Notes under the pieces: generated by a model
Told to the model about the DNA's origin: nothing
Seen by the model: the letters and a program-made list of their open reading frames with translations, nothing else
Database searches by the model: none
Part shown: piece by piece, positions 1-5,313 of the stretch
How positions within the stretch are numbered: position 1 is the stretch's first letter
How the letters are laid out: each line of letters begins with the position of its first letter
NCBI GenBank assembly: GCA_019689955.1
Contig: JADGGM010000261.1
Location: 1 to 5,313 of the forward strand
Reading direction: 5' to 3'
DNA: 5,313 nucleotides
Source of the DNA: Gemmatimonadaceae bacterium
GTDB lineage: Bacteria; Gemmatimonadota; Gemmatimonadetes; Gemmatimonadales; Gemmatimonadaceae
Translations under genes and position numbers: made by a program

Positions 1-1
1 C

Positions 2-502
2 CCGGCGAGCGCGCACGCGGCGGCGTTCGACTACGCGCGGCGCCACGATCTCGCGCTCACGGTGCACGCGGGGGAAGGGGCCGGGGCGGAATCGGTGCGC
101 CAGGCGGTCTACGACTGCTGGGCCGATCGGCTGGGGCACGCGACGCGTTTGTTCGAGGACCCCGATCTCACCCAGTACGTCAACGACCGCCGCATCGCGC
201 TCGAGATCTGCCTGACGAGCAACGTGCAGACGCACGCGGCGCCGAGCTACGAGATGCACCCGCTGCGGCGCTACTTCGAGCGCGGGATGAACGTGGTGCT
301 CAACACGGACAACCGCCTCATGAGCGGGACCACGCTCACGGAGGAATACCTCCACGCTGCGCGCCACCTCGGCTTCACCTTCAACGAGCTGGCGGAAATC
401 GCGCTCAATGGCTTCGCCAGCGCCTTCCTCCCCTGGGAGGAGCGCCGCGTGCTGATCGACGACGCGCGGCGCGAGATCCAGGCGCTCACGGCCCGCCAGT
501 GA
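2..502 (+). CDS. add: Adenosine deaminase, C-terminal half (5' end outside window)
   Basis: Metal-dependent amidohydrolase that converts adenosine or deoxyadenosine to inosine or deoxyinosine plus ammonia in cytoplasmic purine salvage. The open frame enters from the left edge (codons start at base 2), so about the last 166 residues of a protein usually near 340 are visible. Numbering from the first visible codon, the motif VHAGE supplies zinc ligand H22 and catalytic E25, LGH supplies H46, and NTDN supplies zinc ligand D103. The spacings 22-25-46-103 match H214, E217, H238 and D295 of mammalian ADA exactly. The N-terminal HxH zinc ligands lie outside the window. The residue after the metal Asp is Asn (N104) instead of the usual Asp, and the usual LGHG is LGHA. 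The stop TGA overlaps the GTG start of the phosphorylase gene, so the two are probably one operon. An alternative within the same family is aminofutalosine deaminase, which this fragment cannot exclude. Confidence 0.9.
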   Translation, partial: PASAHAAAFDYARRHDLALTVHAGEGAGAESVRQAVYDCWADRLGHATRLFEDPDLTQYVNDRRIALEICLTSNVQTHAAPSYEMHPLRRYFERGMNVVLNTDNRLMSGTTLTEEYLHAARHLGFTFNELAEIALNGFASAFLPWEERRVLIDDARREIQALTARQ

Positions 503-1344
503 CGGACCCGATCGCACCCGCCGCGCCCTCCGCGCCCGTCGCCGAGGCGGCGGAGGTGCTCCGCGCCCGGCTCGGGACGCGCCTGCCGCGCACGGCGCTC
601 ATCCTCGGCTCCGGCCTCGGCGACCTCGTGCACTACATCGAGGACCCCGTGCAGGTGCCCTACCGCGAGCTCCCCGGGTTCCCACCCTCCGCCGTCGCCG
701 GCCACGCGGGGCGCGTCGTGGCCGGCCGCCTCGCCGGTGCCCAAGTGCTCGCCTTCGCCGGGCGCGTGCACCTGTACGAGGGGCACGCCGCTGCCACCGT
801 CGCGCTCCCCGTGCGCCTCGCGCACGCGGTCGGGGCGCGGGTGCTCGTCGTCTCCAACGCCGCCGGAGGGATCCGCCGGACGCTCCGCCCCGGTGACCTG
901 ATGCTGATCCGCGATCACATCAATCTCACCGGGCGCAACCCCCTCGTCGGTCCCGTGCGCGATGGCGAAACGCGCTTCCCCGACATGTCCGCGCCGTACG
1001 ACGCGGAGCTGCTCCTCCTGCTGCGCGAAGCCGCGCTCGCGGTGGGCGTGCCGGTCGTGGAAGGGGTGTACGTCGCGGTGCTCGGCCCCTCGTACGAAAC
1101 CCCCGCCGAGATCCGCATGCTCGAGCGCCTCGGCGCGGACGCGGTGGGGATGTCGACCGTGCCCGAGGTGATCGCCGCGCGCGCGCTCGGGATGCGCGTG
1201 GCCGGGGTGAGCTGTATCACGAACCCCGCCGCGGGGATCGCGGCGGCGCCGCTGAGCCACGCCGACGTGCTCGCGACGTCGGCGCGCGTCGCGGACGCGT
1301 TCGTGCGGCTGATGACGGACTTCGTGCGGCGTCTCCCGCGCTGA
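499..1344 (+). CDS. punA: Purine nucleoside phosphorylase, trimeric class I type
   Basis: Catalyses phosphorolysis of inosine or guanosine to the free base and ribose-1-phosphate. The 281 residues match the usual length of the inosine/guanosine-specific trimeric class. Visible motifs in order: phosphate-loop GSGLG (37-41), GHAG with H69, GRVHLYEGH (88-96) with phosphate-site R89 and H91, SNAAGG (119-124), GPSYETPAE (196-204) with purine-binding E200, GADAVGMSTVPE (212-223) with M218, SCITNPAAG (238-246) with purine-binding N242, and H254 in LSHADVL, matching the human ribose-contacting His257. The Glu/Asn pair is the signature for 6-oxopurines rather than adenosine. I chose the GTG at 499 because it overlaps the deaminase stop as GTGA, a typical coupling arrangement, and places GSGLG at the usual depth; no strong Shine-Dalgarno is visible. 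A later GTG at 556 is preceded by a purine-rich stretch but would shorten the N-terminus. It acts on the product of the upstream deaminase. Confidence 0.95.
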   Translation: MTDPIAPAAPSAPVAEAAEVLRARLGTRLPRTALILGSGLGDLVHYIEDPVQVPYRELPGFPPSAVAGHAGRVVAGRLAGAQVLAFAGRVHLYEGHAAATVALPVRLAHAVGARVLVVSNAAGGIRRTLRPGDLMLIRDHINLTGRNPLVGPVRDGETRFPDMSAPYDAELLLLLREAALAVGVPVVEGVYVAVLGPSYETPAEIRMLERLGADAVGMSTVPEVIAARALGMRVAGVSCITNPAAGIAAAPLSHADVLATSARVADAFVRLMTDFVRRLPR

Positions 1345-1366
1345 CCCGCGCGGGGCGCGCCGGCGC

Positions 1367-2143
1367 TCACGCGAAGTGGTTGAGCGGCCCGTGCCCGCTC
1401 CCCAACCCCGGCGCGGTCGCGATCGCGCGGTGCACGTAGTCGAGTGACCGTTCCACGGCCGCAGCGAGGGGGAGGCCGAGCGCGAGGTGCGCCGTGATCG
1501 CGGCGGAGAGGGTGCACCCCGTGCCGTGCGTGTGCCGCGTGTCGATGCGCGGCCGGCGGAACGCTCGCACGTCGCGGCCGTCGAACAGCACGTCAACGAC
1601 CTCGTCTCCCGCGAGGTGCCCCCCCTTCACGAGCGCCGCGTGCGCCCCCTCGCGCACGAGCTGCCGCGCGGCGCGCTCCATCCCCGCGGGGTCGCACACG
1701 TCGTCCCCCGTGAGGAGCCGCGCCTCGTCGAGGTTGGGCGTCACCAGGTGCGCGAGCGGGAGCAGCGTGCGCCGGATCGCGTCGACCGCGCCGGGCTCGA
1801 GGAGCGGGTCGCCGGAGGTCGCCACCATCACGGGATCGAGGACGTACGGAACGAGCGCGTGCGCGCGCAGCGACTCGGCCACCACCCCCACCACCGCCGC
1901 GTCGGCGAGCATCCCCGTCTTGACCGCCGCCGGGCGCAGGTCCGTGGCAACGGCGTCGATCTGACCCTTGATGATCGGGAGCGGCACGGCCGCCCACCCC
2001 GTCACCCCGCGCGTGTTCTGCGCCGTGACGGCGGTGATCACCGAGGTGCCGAAGACCCCGAAGCGGTGGAAGGTCTTGAGGTCCGCCTGGATCCCGGCGC
2101 CCCCGCCGGAATCAGAGCCCGCGATCGTGAGCGCGATCTGCAT
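1367..2143 (-). CDS. thiD: Hydroxymethylpyrimidine/phosphomethylpyrimidine kinase ThiD
   Basis: Ribokinase-fold enzyme that phosphorylates 4-amino-5-hydroxymethyl-2-methylpyrimidine and then its monophosphate, giving HMP-PP for thiamine phosphate synthase. At 258 residues it is a normal stand-alone ThiD with no ThiE or TenA fusion. Visible motifs: [18 protein letters not shown] (7-24), TAVTAQNT (37-44), KTGML (75-79), [10 protein letters not shown] (103-112), VTPNLDEA (134-141), LVKGGH (171-176), the anion hole THGTGC (205-210) with the catalytic-region Cys210, and HGPLNHF (251-257). Gln42 in AVTAQN is the residue usual in pyrimidine kinases; related pyridoxal kinases tend to have Met there (recalled from the literature). 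The ATG start is fixed: the minus-strand frame has a TGA five codons upstream (plus-strand 2156-2158) with no start codon in between. No good Shine-Dalgarno lies at normal spacing. No other thiamine gene is present. It is convergent with the phosphorylase across a 22-bp gap. Confidence 0.96.
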   Translation of the reverse strand: MQIALTIAGSDSGGGAGIQADLKTFHRFGVFGTSVITAVTAQNTRGVTGWAAVPLPIIKGQIDAVATDLRPAAVKTGMLADAAVVGVVAESLRAHALVPYVLDPVMVATSGDPLLEPGAVDAIRRTLLPLAHLVTPNLDEARLLTGDDVCDPAGMERAARQLVREGAHAALVKGGHLAGDEVVDVLFDGRDVRAFRRPRIDTRHTHGTGCTLSAAITAHLALGLPLAAAVERSLDYVHRAIATAPGLGSGHGPLNHFA

Positions 2144-2243
2144 CGCAGAAACATGTCACGCCCCCGAGACCCGAACAACCGCCACGTGACCGCCGCCCGG
2201 GGGCGTCAGTCTTCTCAACGTCCGACCCTCGTACTCCCTCGCC
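2144..2243. promoter_or_regulatory. Divergent intergenic region between thiD and the REC-GGDEF gene
   Basis: This 100-bp gap must hold the 5' signals of two divergent genes. By eye I find no convincing -35/-10 pair for either direction and no Shine-Dalgarno ahead of the ATG at 2244. The thiD side lacks the conserved TPP riboswitch elements (CUGAGA and ACCUGAUC-like boxes), so thiamine control by that route is not supported. The one clear structure is a 9-bp inverted repeat, listed separately. The CACGTG palindrome at 2183-2188 lies inside it. Confidence 0.5.
2158..2206. repeat. Perfect 9-bp inverted repeat in the thiD/GGDEF gap
   Basis: The arm ACGCCCCCG (2158-2166) is exactly complementary to CGGGGGCGT (2198-2206), with 31 nt between. 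Overlapping it, GTCACG (2155-2160) is complementary to CGTGAC (2185-2190), so two mutually exclusive stems could form. The thiD-proximal arm begins 15 nt upstream of the thiD ATG, close to where a ribosome would bind. The repeat could be an operator or a leader RNA hairpin. In DNA this GC-rich, a chance origin is quite possible. Confidence 0.45.
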
Positions 2244-3137
2244 ATGCCCACCGACACCGCACAGACCACCGTTCTCGTCATCTCCGGCGAGTCGACCGAT
2301 TCCGACGCCATCGTGCGGGCGCTGGGCTCCGAGCGGACCACGGGGCTCCCACGCTTCGTCGCCGTCGAGCGGCCACTCCGCCCCGCGGATGGGCTCGCTC
2401 GCCTCGCGGCCGGCGGGGTGGACGTGCTCCTCGTCGACATCGTCGGCTCCCCCGAGGAAGCGCTGGACACCCTGGTCCGCGCGCGCATCGAGGCCCCCGA
2501 GATCCCGGTGGTGATCCTTACCGACGCCGAGACGCACCAGCGGATCGAGGTCCAGGCGCTGGATGCCGGCGTCCAGGACGTGCTCACGCGCGACGAGCTG
2601 GCTCCGGGGGTGCTCCCCCGCGTGCTGCGCTACGCGATCGAGCGCCAGCGGCTGCAGGCCACGCTCCAGCAGCTCTCGCTGAGCGACGAGCTCACCGGCC
2701 TGTACAACCGCCGCGGCTTCGTCGCGCTGAGCGAGCACCACCTGAAGCTCGTCCAGCGGACGCGCGGGCTCCTCCTGGCGCGGATCGACGTCTGCGCGCT
2801 CCGCACGATCAACGACCGCTTCGGGCGCGACGAGGGGGATCGCGCGCTCGTCGGGGTCGCGAACGTCCTCCGCGCGACCTTCCGCGCCTCCGACGTCATC
2901 GCCCGCCTCGCCGGCGACGATTTCGCGGTCCTGATGCTCGACGCGGGGGACGATGCTGCGGCCGCCGTCACGGCCCGGCTCCAGCTCCGGCTCGACCAGT
3001 ACAACGCCGAGCACGTGGACGCGGGGTACACCCTCGCGCTCTCGATGGACATCATGCGCGTGGTGCCGGAGGACACCGCCGCGGCCGAGGAGCTGCTGGC
3101 GCGCGTGAAGGACGCGCGCGTGGGGATCCGCGACTAG
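2244..3137 (+). CDS. Degenerate receiver-GGDEF protein with intact c-di-GMP I-site motif
   Basis: A 297-residue cytoplasmic protein with no signal peptide or membrane segment. Residues 8-125 resemble a CheY-like receiver: the phospho-acceptor position is present (D65 in VLLVDI) and so is the switch Thr (T93), but the acidic pair that binds Mg2+ is replaced by S14-G15 and the conserved Lys is R116. A helical stalk (about 122-146) leads to a GGDEF domain beginning DELTGLYNRRGF (148-159). The domain keeps the first metal Asp (D182), the IND motif (189-191) and EGD (197-199). However, the second Asp of DxD is C184, the signature is AGDDF (223-227), and the C-terminal ADxALYxAK segment is unrecognisable. 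The inhibitory site RxxD (R214, D217) sits exactly five residues before the signature, as in feedback-inhibited cyclases. Cyclase activity is therefore doubtful, while c-di-GMP binding is plausible. ATG 2244 is the first usable start in frame; no Shine-Dalgarno is seen. Confidence 0.85.
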   Translation: MPTDTAQTTVLVISGESTDSDAIVRALGSERTTGLPRFVAVERPLRPADGLARLAAGGVDVLLVDIVGSPEEALDTLVRARIEAPEIPVVILTDAETHQRIEVQALDAGVQDVLTRDELAPGVLPRVLRYAIERQRLQATLQQLSLSDELTGLYNRRGFVALSEHHLKLVQRTRGLLLARIDVCALRTINDRFGRDEGDRALVGVANVLRATFRASDVIARLAGDDFAVLMLDAGDDAAAAVTARLQLRLDQYNAEHVDAGYTLALSMDIMRVVPEDTAAAEELLARVKDARVGIRD

Positions 3138-3952
3138 CGCGACCCGCTCGCTCCCTTCGGCGCCGGCGTCGGCGGGAGCGACTTCACGCGCGCCTTGAAC
3201 GCCTGGAAGTTCGGGCTGTCCTGCGTCAGCGTCGCCAGGATCGCCGGGTCGATCTTCTTGATCATCGCCTGCGTGTCCGCGATCCGGTCCTCCTCCAGCG
3301 GGTGCGTGGCGAACCACGTCTCCACCCCGGCCGGCTTGGACCCGCGCTCGTCGATCAGCTTCTGGAACATCTCCGGGATCCCGCGCGGGTCGATCCCGGC
3401 GCGCGTCACGTAGCGAACCCCGCTCTCGTCGGCCTCCGCCTCGTCCTCGCGGCTGAACTTCGCGAAGACCGCGTTCCCGGTGAGGTTGATCAGCGCCCCC
3501 GTCGCTTGGTTCTCGCACACCTTGGTGAGGATGCACCCGAGCGCCACCCCCACGTTGGCGCCCTGTTGCTTCTCCATTAGCTTCACCGTGTGCCGGTTGG
3601 TCACGTGCCCGATCTCGTGGCCCAGCACCCCCGCGAGCTGGTCCATCTTGTCCGCCCGCTCGATCAGCCCGCGGTTCACGTAGATGAAGCCCCCCGGTAC
3701 CGCGAAGGCGTTCACCTCCTTGCTGTCGACCACGTAGAAGTGCCAATCGAGATTGCGGTCGTCGGACAGCTTGGCGATCGAGTCGCCGAGCACGTTGATG
3801 TAGCGGTTGACCTCGGGATCCTGGATGATCGGCAGTTGGGCATTGATCTGCGCGGCGTACTGCTCTCCCATCTGCACCTCTTGCTGCGTCGAGATGGTAG
3901 CACACGCCACGAGCCCCGGTAGCAGACCGGCGGCGATGATGAACCGTTTCAT
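3134..3952 (-). CDS. M48-family zinc metalloprotease lipoprotein (LoiP/BepA-like)
   Basis: A 272-residue envelope protease, probably anchored to a membrane facing the periplasm and acting in quality control of outer-membrane proteins. The N-terminus is a lipoprotein signal: MKR, a hydrophobic stretch, then lipobox LVAC with Cys17. The catalytic motif HEIGH (H112, E113, H116) supplies two zinc ligands and the general base. The FSRxxEAEAD motif (166-175) supplies the third ligand, E173. H217 in ATHPLEEDRI matches the histidine that plugs the active site in E. coli BepA (His246), but there are no TPR repeats after it, so overall size is closer to LoiP (YggG). C140 and C146 form a CX5C pair after the HEIGH helix. 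The C-terminus is a short Pro/Ala/Ser/Gly tail. The frame stays open far upstream, but the start at 3952 is chosen because the signal peptide begins there and AGGAG lies 7 nt upstream. The stop overlaps that of the convergent GGDEF gene. Confidence 0.93.
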   Translation of the reverse strand: MKRFIIAAGLLPGLVACATISTQQEVQMGEQYAAQINAQLPIIQDPEVNRYINVLGDSIAKLSDDRNLDWHFYVVDSKEVNAFAVPGGFIYVNRGLIERADKMDQLAGVLGHEIGHVTNRHTVKLMEKQQGANVGVALGCILTKVCENQATGALINLTGNAVFAKFSREDEAEADESGVRYVTRAGIDPRGIPEMFQKLIDERGSKPAGVETWFATHPLEEDRIADTQAMIKKIDPAILATLTQDSPNFQAFKARVKSLPPTPAPKGASGSR

Positions 3953-4022
3953 GCGTGCTCTCCTGTTGGCCCCGGCCGCGTACCGCCCGGGCCGCCCATC
4001 GGGTCGTGCACCAACTAACTGA
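3953..4022. promoter_or_regulatory. Divergent gap between M48 protease and SpoU methyltransferase genes
   Basis: These 70 bp must carry the start signals for both divergent genes, apart from any signals lying inside the coding regions. The minus-strand side holds the Shine-Dalgarno of the protease. The plus-strand side ends in an AT-richer stretch (about 4010-4022) directly before the GTG start, with no Shine-Dalgarno. This would suit a leaderless or weakly led transcript, though no -10 hexamer is convincing. The middle (3968-3993) contains only an imperfect, bulged GC stem. Confidence 0.45.
3958..3964 (-). promoter_or_regulatory. Strong Shine-Dalgarno of the M48 protease gene
   Basis: On the minus strand this reads AGGAGAG. 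The AGGAG core ends 7 nt before the ATG at 3952-3950. It is the only clear Shine-Dalgarno in the window and decides the start, because the reading frame is open for a further 127 codons upstream, antisense to the methyltransferase gene. Confidence 0.85.
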
Positions 4023-4781
4023 GTGAAGCTACTTACCTTAGCCCGTGACCTCCAGCGCCGCCGGGCGCGCGAGCGGCAGGGGTTGTTCGTGGCCGAAGGA
4101 GTGCGCGCGGCGGAGGAGCTCCTCCGCTCCCCGCTCGTGGTGCGGGGGGCGCTGGTGAGCCCGTCGTTGGGCGCCTCCCCCCGCGGCGCGGCGCTCCGCG
4201 CCATGCTCGCCGAGCGGGGGATCCCCCTCCTCGAGGTCAGCGAGCGCGACTTCGAGAGCGCCGCGGCCACCGAGTCCCCCCAAGGGGTCCTCCTGATCGG
4301 CGAGGTGCCTTCGTGGCGCCTCGAGGCGCTCACCCTCCCGGAGCGTCCCCGCCTCCTCGTCCTCGACGGCGTTCAGGACCCCGGGAACGTCGGGACTCTC
4401 CTCCGCACCGCGGCCGCGTTCGGCGTCGCGGCCACCCTGGCAATGCCGGGGACGGTTGACCTCTGGAACGGCAAAGTCGTCCGTAGCGCAATGGGTGCGC
4501 TCTTTCATCGGCCGGCCCTCAGTTGTACGTGGGCTGCGCTCGACGAGTTCCTGCGCGACCGCGCCATCCCGCTCTGGTCGGCCGACGGCGCGGGGGAGCG
4601 GTTCGACGCAGTGCCGCCCCCCGCGGCGCTGGCGCTCGCGGTCGGGAACGAGGGGAGCGGCCTCTCCGCCGACGCCCTCGCGCGCACGGACCGCCGCGTC
4701 TCCATCCCCACCGCCCCGGACGTCGAGTCGCTCAACGTCGCCGTCGCCGCGGGGATCCTCCTCTACTACCTCCAGTCGTGA
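4023..4781 (+). CDS. SpoU/TrmH-family RNA 2'-O-methyltransferase
   Basis: Transfers a methyl group from S-adenosylmethionine to a ribose 2'-hydroxyl in tRNA or rRNA. Residues 1 to about 95 form the N-terminal substrate-binding (L30e-like) domain, with the family pattern RQGLFVAEGVRAAEELL (18-34). The SPOUT catalytic domain follows, with motif 1 LDGVQDPGNVGTLLRTA (114-130) including N122 and the likely catalytic R128, then VRSAMGALFHRP (153-164), motif 2 VGNEGSGL (207-214), and motif 3 ESLNVAVAAGI (235-245) forming the cofactor knot. At 252 residues it is complete. The GTG start at 4023 is directly preceded in frame by TGA (4020-4022), so it is the most upstream possible start; no Shine-Dalgarno is seen. 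The two-domain form resembles RlmB and TsnR-like enzymes more than tRNA Gm18 TrmH, but the exact target nucleotide cannot be read from the sequence. Its stop overlaps the next gene's GTG start. Confidence 0.93.
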   Translation: MKLLTLARDLQRRRARERQGLFVAEGVRAAEELLRSPLVVRGALVSPSLGASPRGAALRAMLAERGIPLLEVSERDFESAAATESPQGVLLIGEVPSWRLEALTLPERPRLLVLDGVQDPGNVGTLLRTAAAFGVAATLAMPGTVDLWNGKVVRSAMGALFHRPALSCTWAALDEFLRDRAIPLWSADGAGERFDAVPPPAALALAVGNEGSGLSADALARTDRRVSIPTAPDVESLNVAVAAGILLYYLQS

Positions 4782-5313
4782 CGCCTTTCCTCGACGCCCT
4801 CGACCCGACCTCGGCACGGGTCCTCGCCTTCGTGTTCGGGGCGCTGATCGGCTCCTTCCTCAACGTGTGCGTGGCGCGGTGGCCCAAGGAGCTCTCCGTC
4901 GTCGCCCCGCGCTCGCGCTGCCCCGGGTGCGGCCACACGATCGCGTGGTACGAGAACATCCCCCTCCTGAGCTGGATCGCGCTCCGCGCCCGCTGCCGCG
5001 GGTGCAAGATGCGGATCTCCGTCGTCTACCCGCTCGTGGAGCTGGTGGTCGCACTCGGCTGGCTCGCCGTGGTCGTGCAGTACGGCGTCACCCTCACCGC
5101 GTTCCGCATCGCCGTCTTCGGGACCGTCCTCCTCGGGATCATGCTCACCGACGCGTCGGACTACGTGATCCCCGACGGCTTCACCGCGTTCGGCCTGTTC
5201 TGGGCCTTCCTCATGGGCGCCGTCGCCCTCTTCACGAATGAAACTTCCCCCTTCGCGGGGCTGTATGATTCAGCAATAGGGGCGTGCGTGGGCGCGGGGG
5301 CGATCGCCATCGC
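4778..5313 (+). CDS. pilD: Prepilin peptidase (A24 aspartic protease), 3' end outside window
   Basis: Inner-membrane enzyme that cleaves the leader of type IV prepilins or type II secretion pseudopilins and methylates the new N-terminus. The frame is open from the GTG at 4778 to the right edge, giving 178 residues. Visible are a first membrane helix (about 14-32) with the family pattern GSFLNVCVARWP (25-36), two zinc-binding pairs C48xxC51 and C73xxC76 around NIPLLSW (60-66), YPLVELVVALG (84-94) opening the next helices, and the catalytic segment TDASDYVIPD (124-133). In that segment D125 aligns with the first active-site Asp and D133 is the conserved PD. The second catalytic Asp, in the GxGD motif, would lie downstream of the window. 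The four cysteines indicate the full bifunctional form with the methyltransferase domain. The start overlaps the methyltransferase stop as GTGA, suggesting coupling. Whether it serves pili or secretion depends on genes to the right. Confidence 0.93.
   Translation, partial: MTPFLDALDPTSARVLAFVFGALIGSFLNVCVARWPKELSVVAPRSRCPGCGHTIAWYENIPLLSWIALRARCRGCKMRISVVYPLVELVVALGWLAVVVQYGVTLTAFRIAVFGTVLLGIMLTDASDYVIPDGFTAFGLFWAFLMGAVALFTNETSPFAGLYDSAIGACVGAGAIAI

Noticed and set aside
1345..1366. Two adjacent 10-bp palindromes (CCCGCGCGGG and GCGCCGGCGC) as a bidirectional terminator between punA and thiD
   Set aside because: As RNA they leave only about 3 bp of stem each once a loop is allowed, no U-tract follows on either strand, and such palindromes are common by chance in this composition.
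2144..2243. TPP riboswitch upstream of thiD
   Set aside because: The conserved thi-box elements are absent, and 100 bp of gap without them does not support a TPP aptamer.
1487..3580. 697-codon open frame on the plus strand
   Set aside because: It runs antisense through thiD, out of frame across the whole REC-GGDEF gene and antisense into the M48 gene. The translation is an Arg/Pro/Gly-rich string without domains, as expected for shadow frames in GC-rich DNA.
2112..3905. 597-codon open frame on the minus strand
   Set aside because: It is out of frame with the M48 protease and antisense to the REC-GGDEF gene. It contains no recognisable motif, and its composition is that of a GC-rich shadow frame.
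3968..3993. GC stem between GGCCCCGG and CCGGGCC in the protease/methyltransferase gap
   Set aside because: The pairing needs a bulge and a short loop, has no U-tract and does not coincide with a gene end; it is likely chance.
3953..4333. N-terminal extension of the M48 protease by 127 codons
   Set aside because: The extension is antisense to the methyltransferase gene and would bury the lipoprotein signal peptide. A strong Shine-Dalgarno and an ATG mark the start at 3952.
5246..5259. CCCC/GGGG hairpin inside the prepilin peptidase as a terminator or attenuator
   Set aside because: It has only four base pairs, lies within a coding region that stays open on both sides, and has no U-tract.

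Overview
The window is very GC-rich (roughly 70% by eye) and densely coded, with short gaps, GTG as well as ATG starts, and a strong preference for codons ending in G or C. It looks like chromosomal DNA from a high-GC, diderm (lipoprotein- and pilus-making) bacterium. The style of the genes would fit Gemmatimonadota or a similar soil or sediment lineage, but that placement is a guess from gene style only; no marker gene is present.

Layout from left to right. (1) Plus strand, 2-1344: the C-terminal half of an adenosine deaminase followed by a purine nucleoside phosphorylase, overlapping by 4 nt (GTGA). Together they would deaminate adenosine to inosine and cleave it to hypoxanthine and ribose-1-phosphate. 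(2) Minus strand, 1367-2143: thiD, the HMP/HMP-phosphate kinase of thiamine synthesis, standing alone and convergent with the phosphorylase. (3) A 100-bp divergent gap, 2144-2243, carrying a 9-bp perfect inverted repeat. (4) Plus strand, 2244-3137: a two-domain signalling protein with a degenerate receiver domain and a degenerate GGDEF domain that keeps an intact c-di-GMP inhibitory-site motif. (5) Minus strand, 3134-3952: an M48 zinc metalloprotease lipoprotein of the LoiP/BepA type. Its stop codon overlaps that of the GGDEF gene within one CTAG palindrome. (6) A 70-bp divergent gap, 3953-4022. (7) Plus strand, 4023 to the window end: a SpoU-family RNA 2'-O-methyltransferase overlapping by 4 nt (GTGA) the start of a prepilin peptidase, which runs off the right edge.

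Most of this is housekeeping: purine salvage, cofactor synthesis, envelope quality control, RNA modification and pilin processing. There are no RNA genes, mobile elements, CRISPR arrays or clear signs of transfer. I do not see a new multi-gene system. The item most worth following is the REC-GGDEF protein: the sequence argues against phosphorelay input and against normal cyclase output, but for retained c-di-GMP binding, which suggests an effector or scaffold. Secondary points are the inverted repeat upstream of thiD, a CX5C pair in the M48 protease, an active-site Asp-to-Asn change in the deaminase, and a cluster of AT-rich codons inside the prepilin peptidase.
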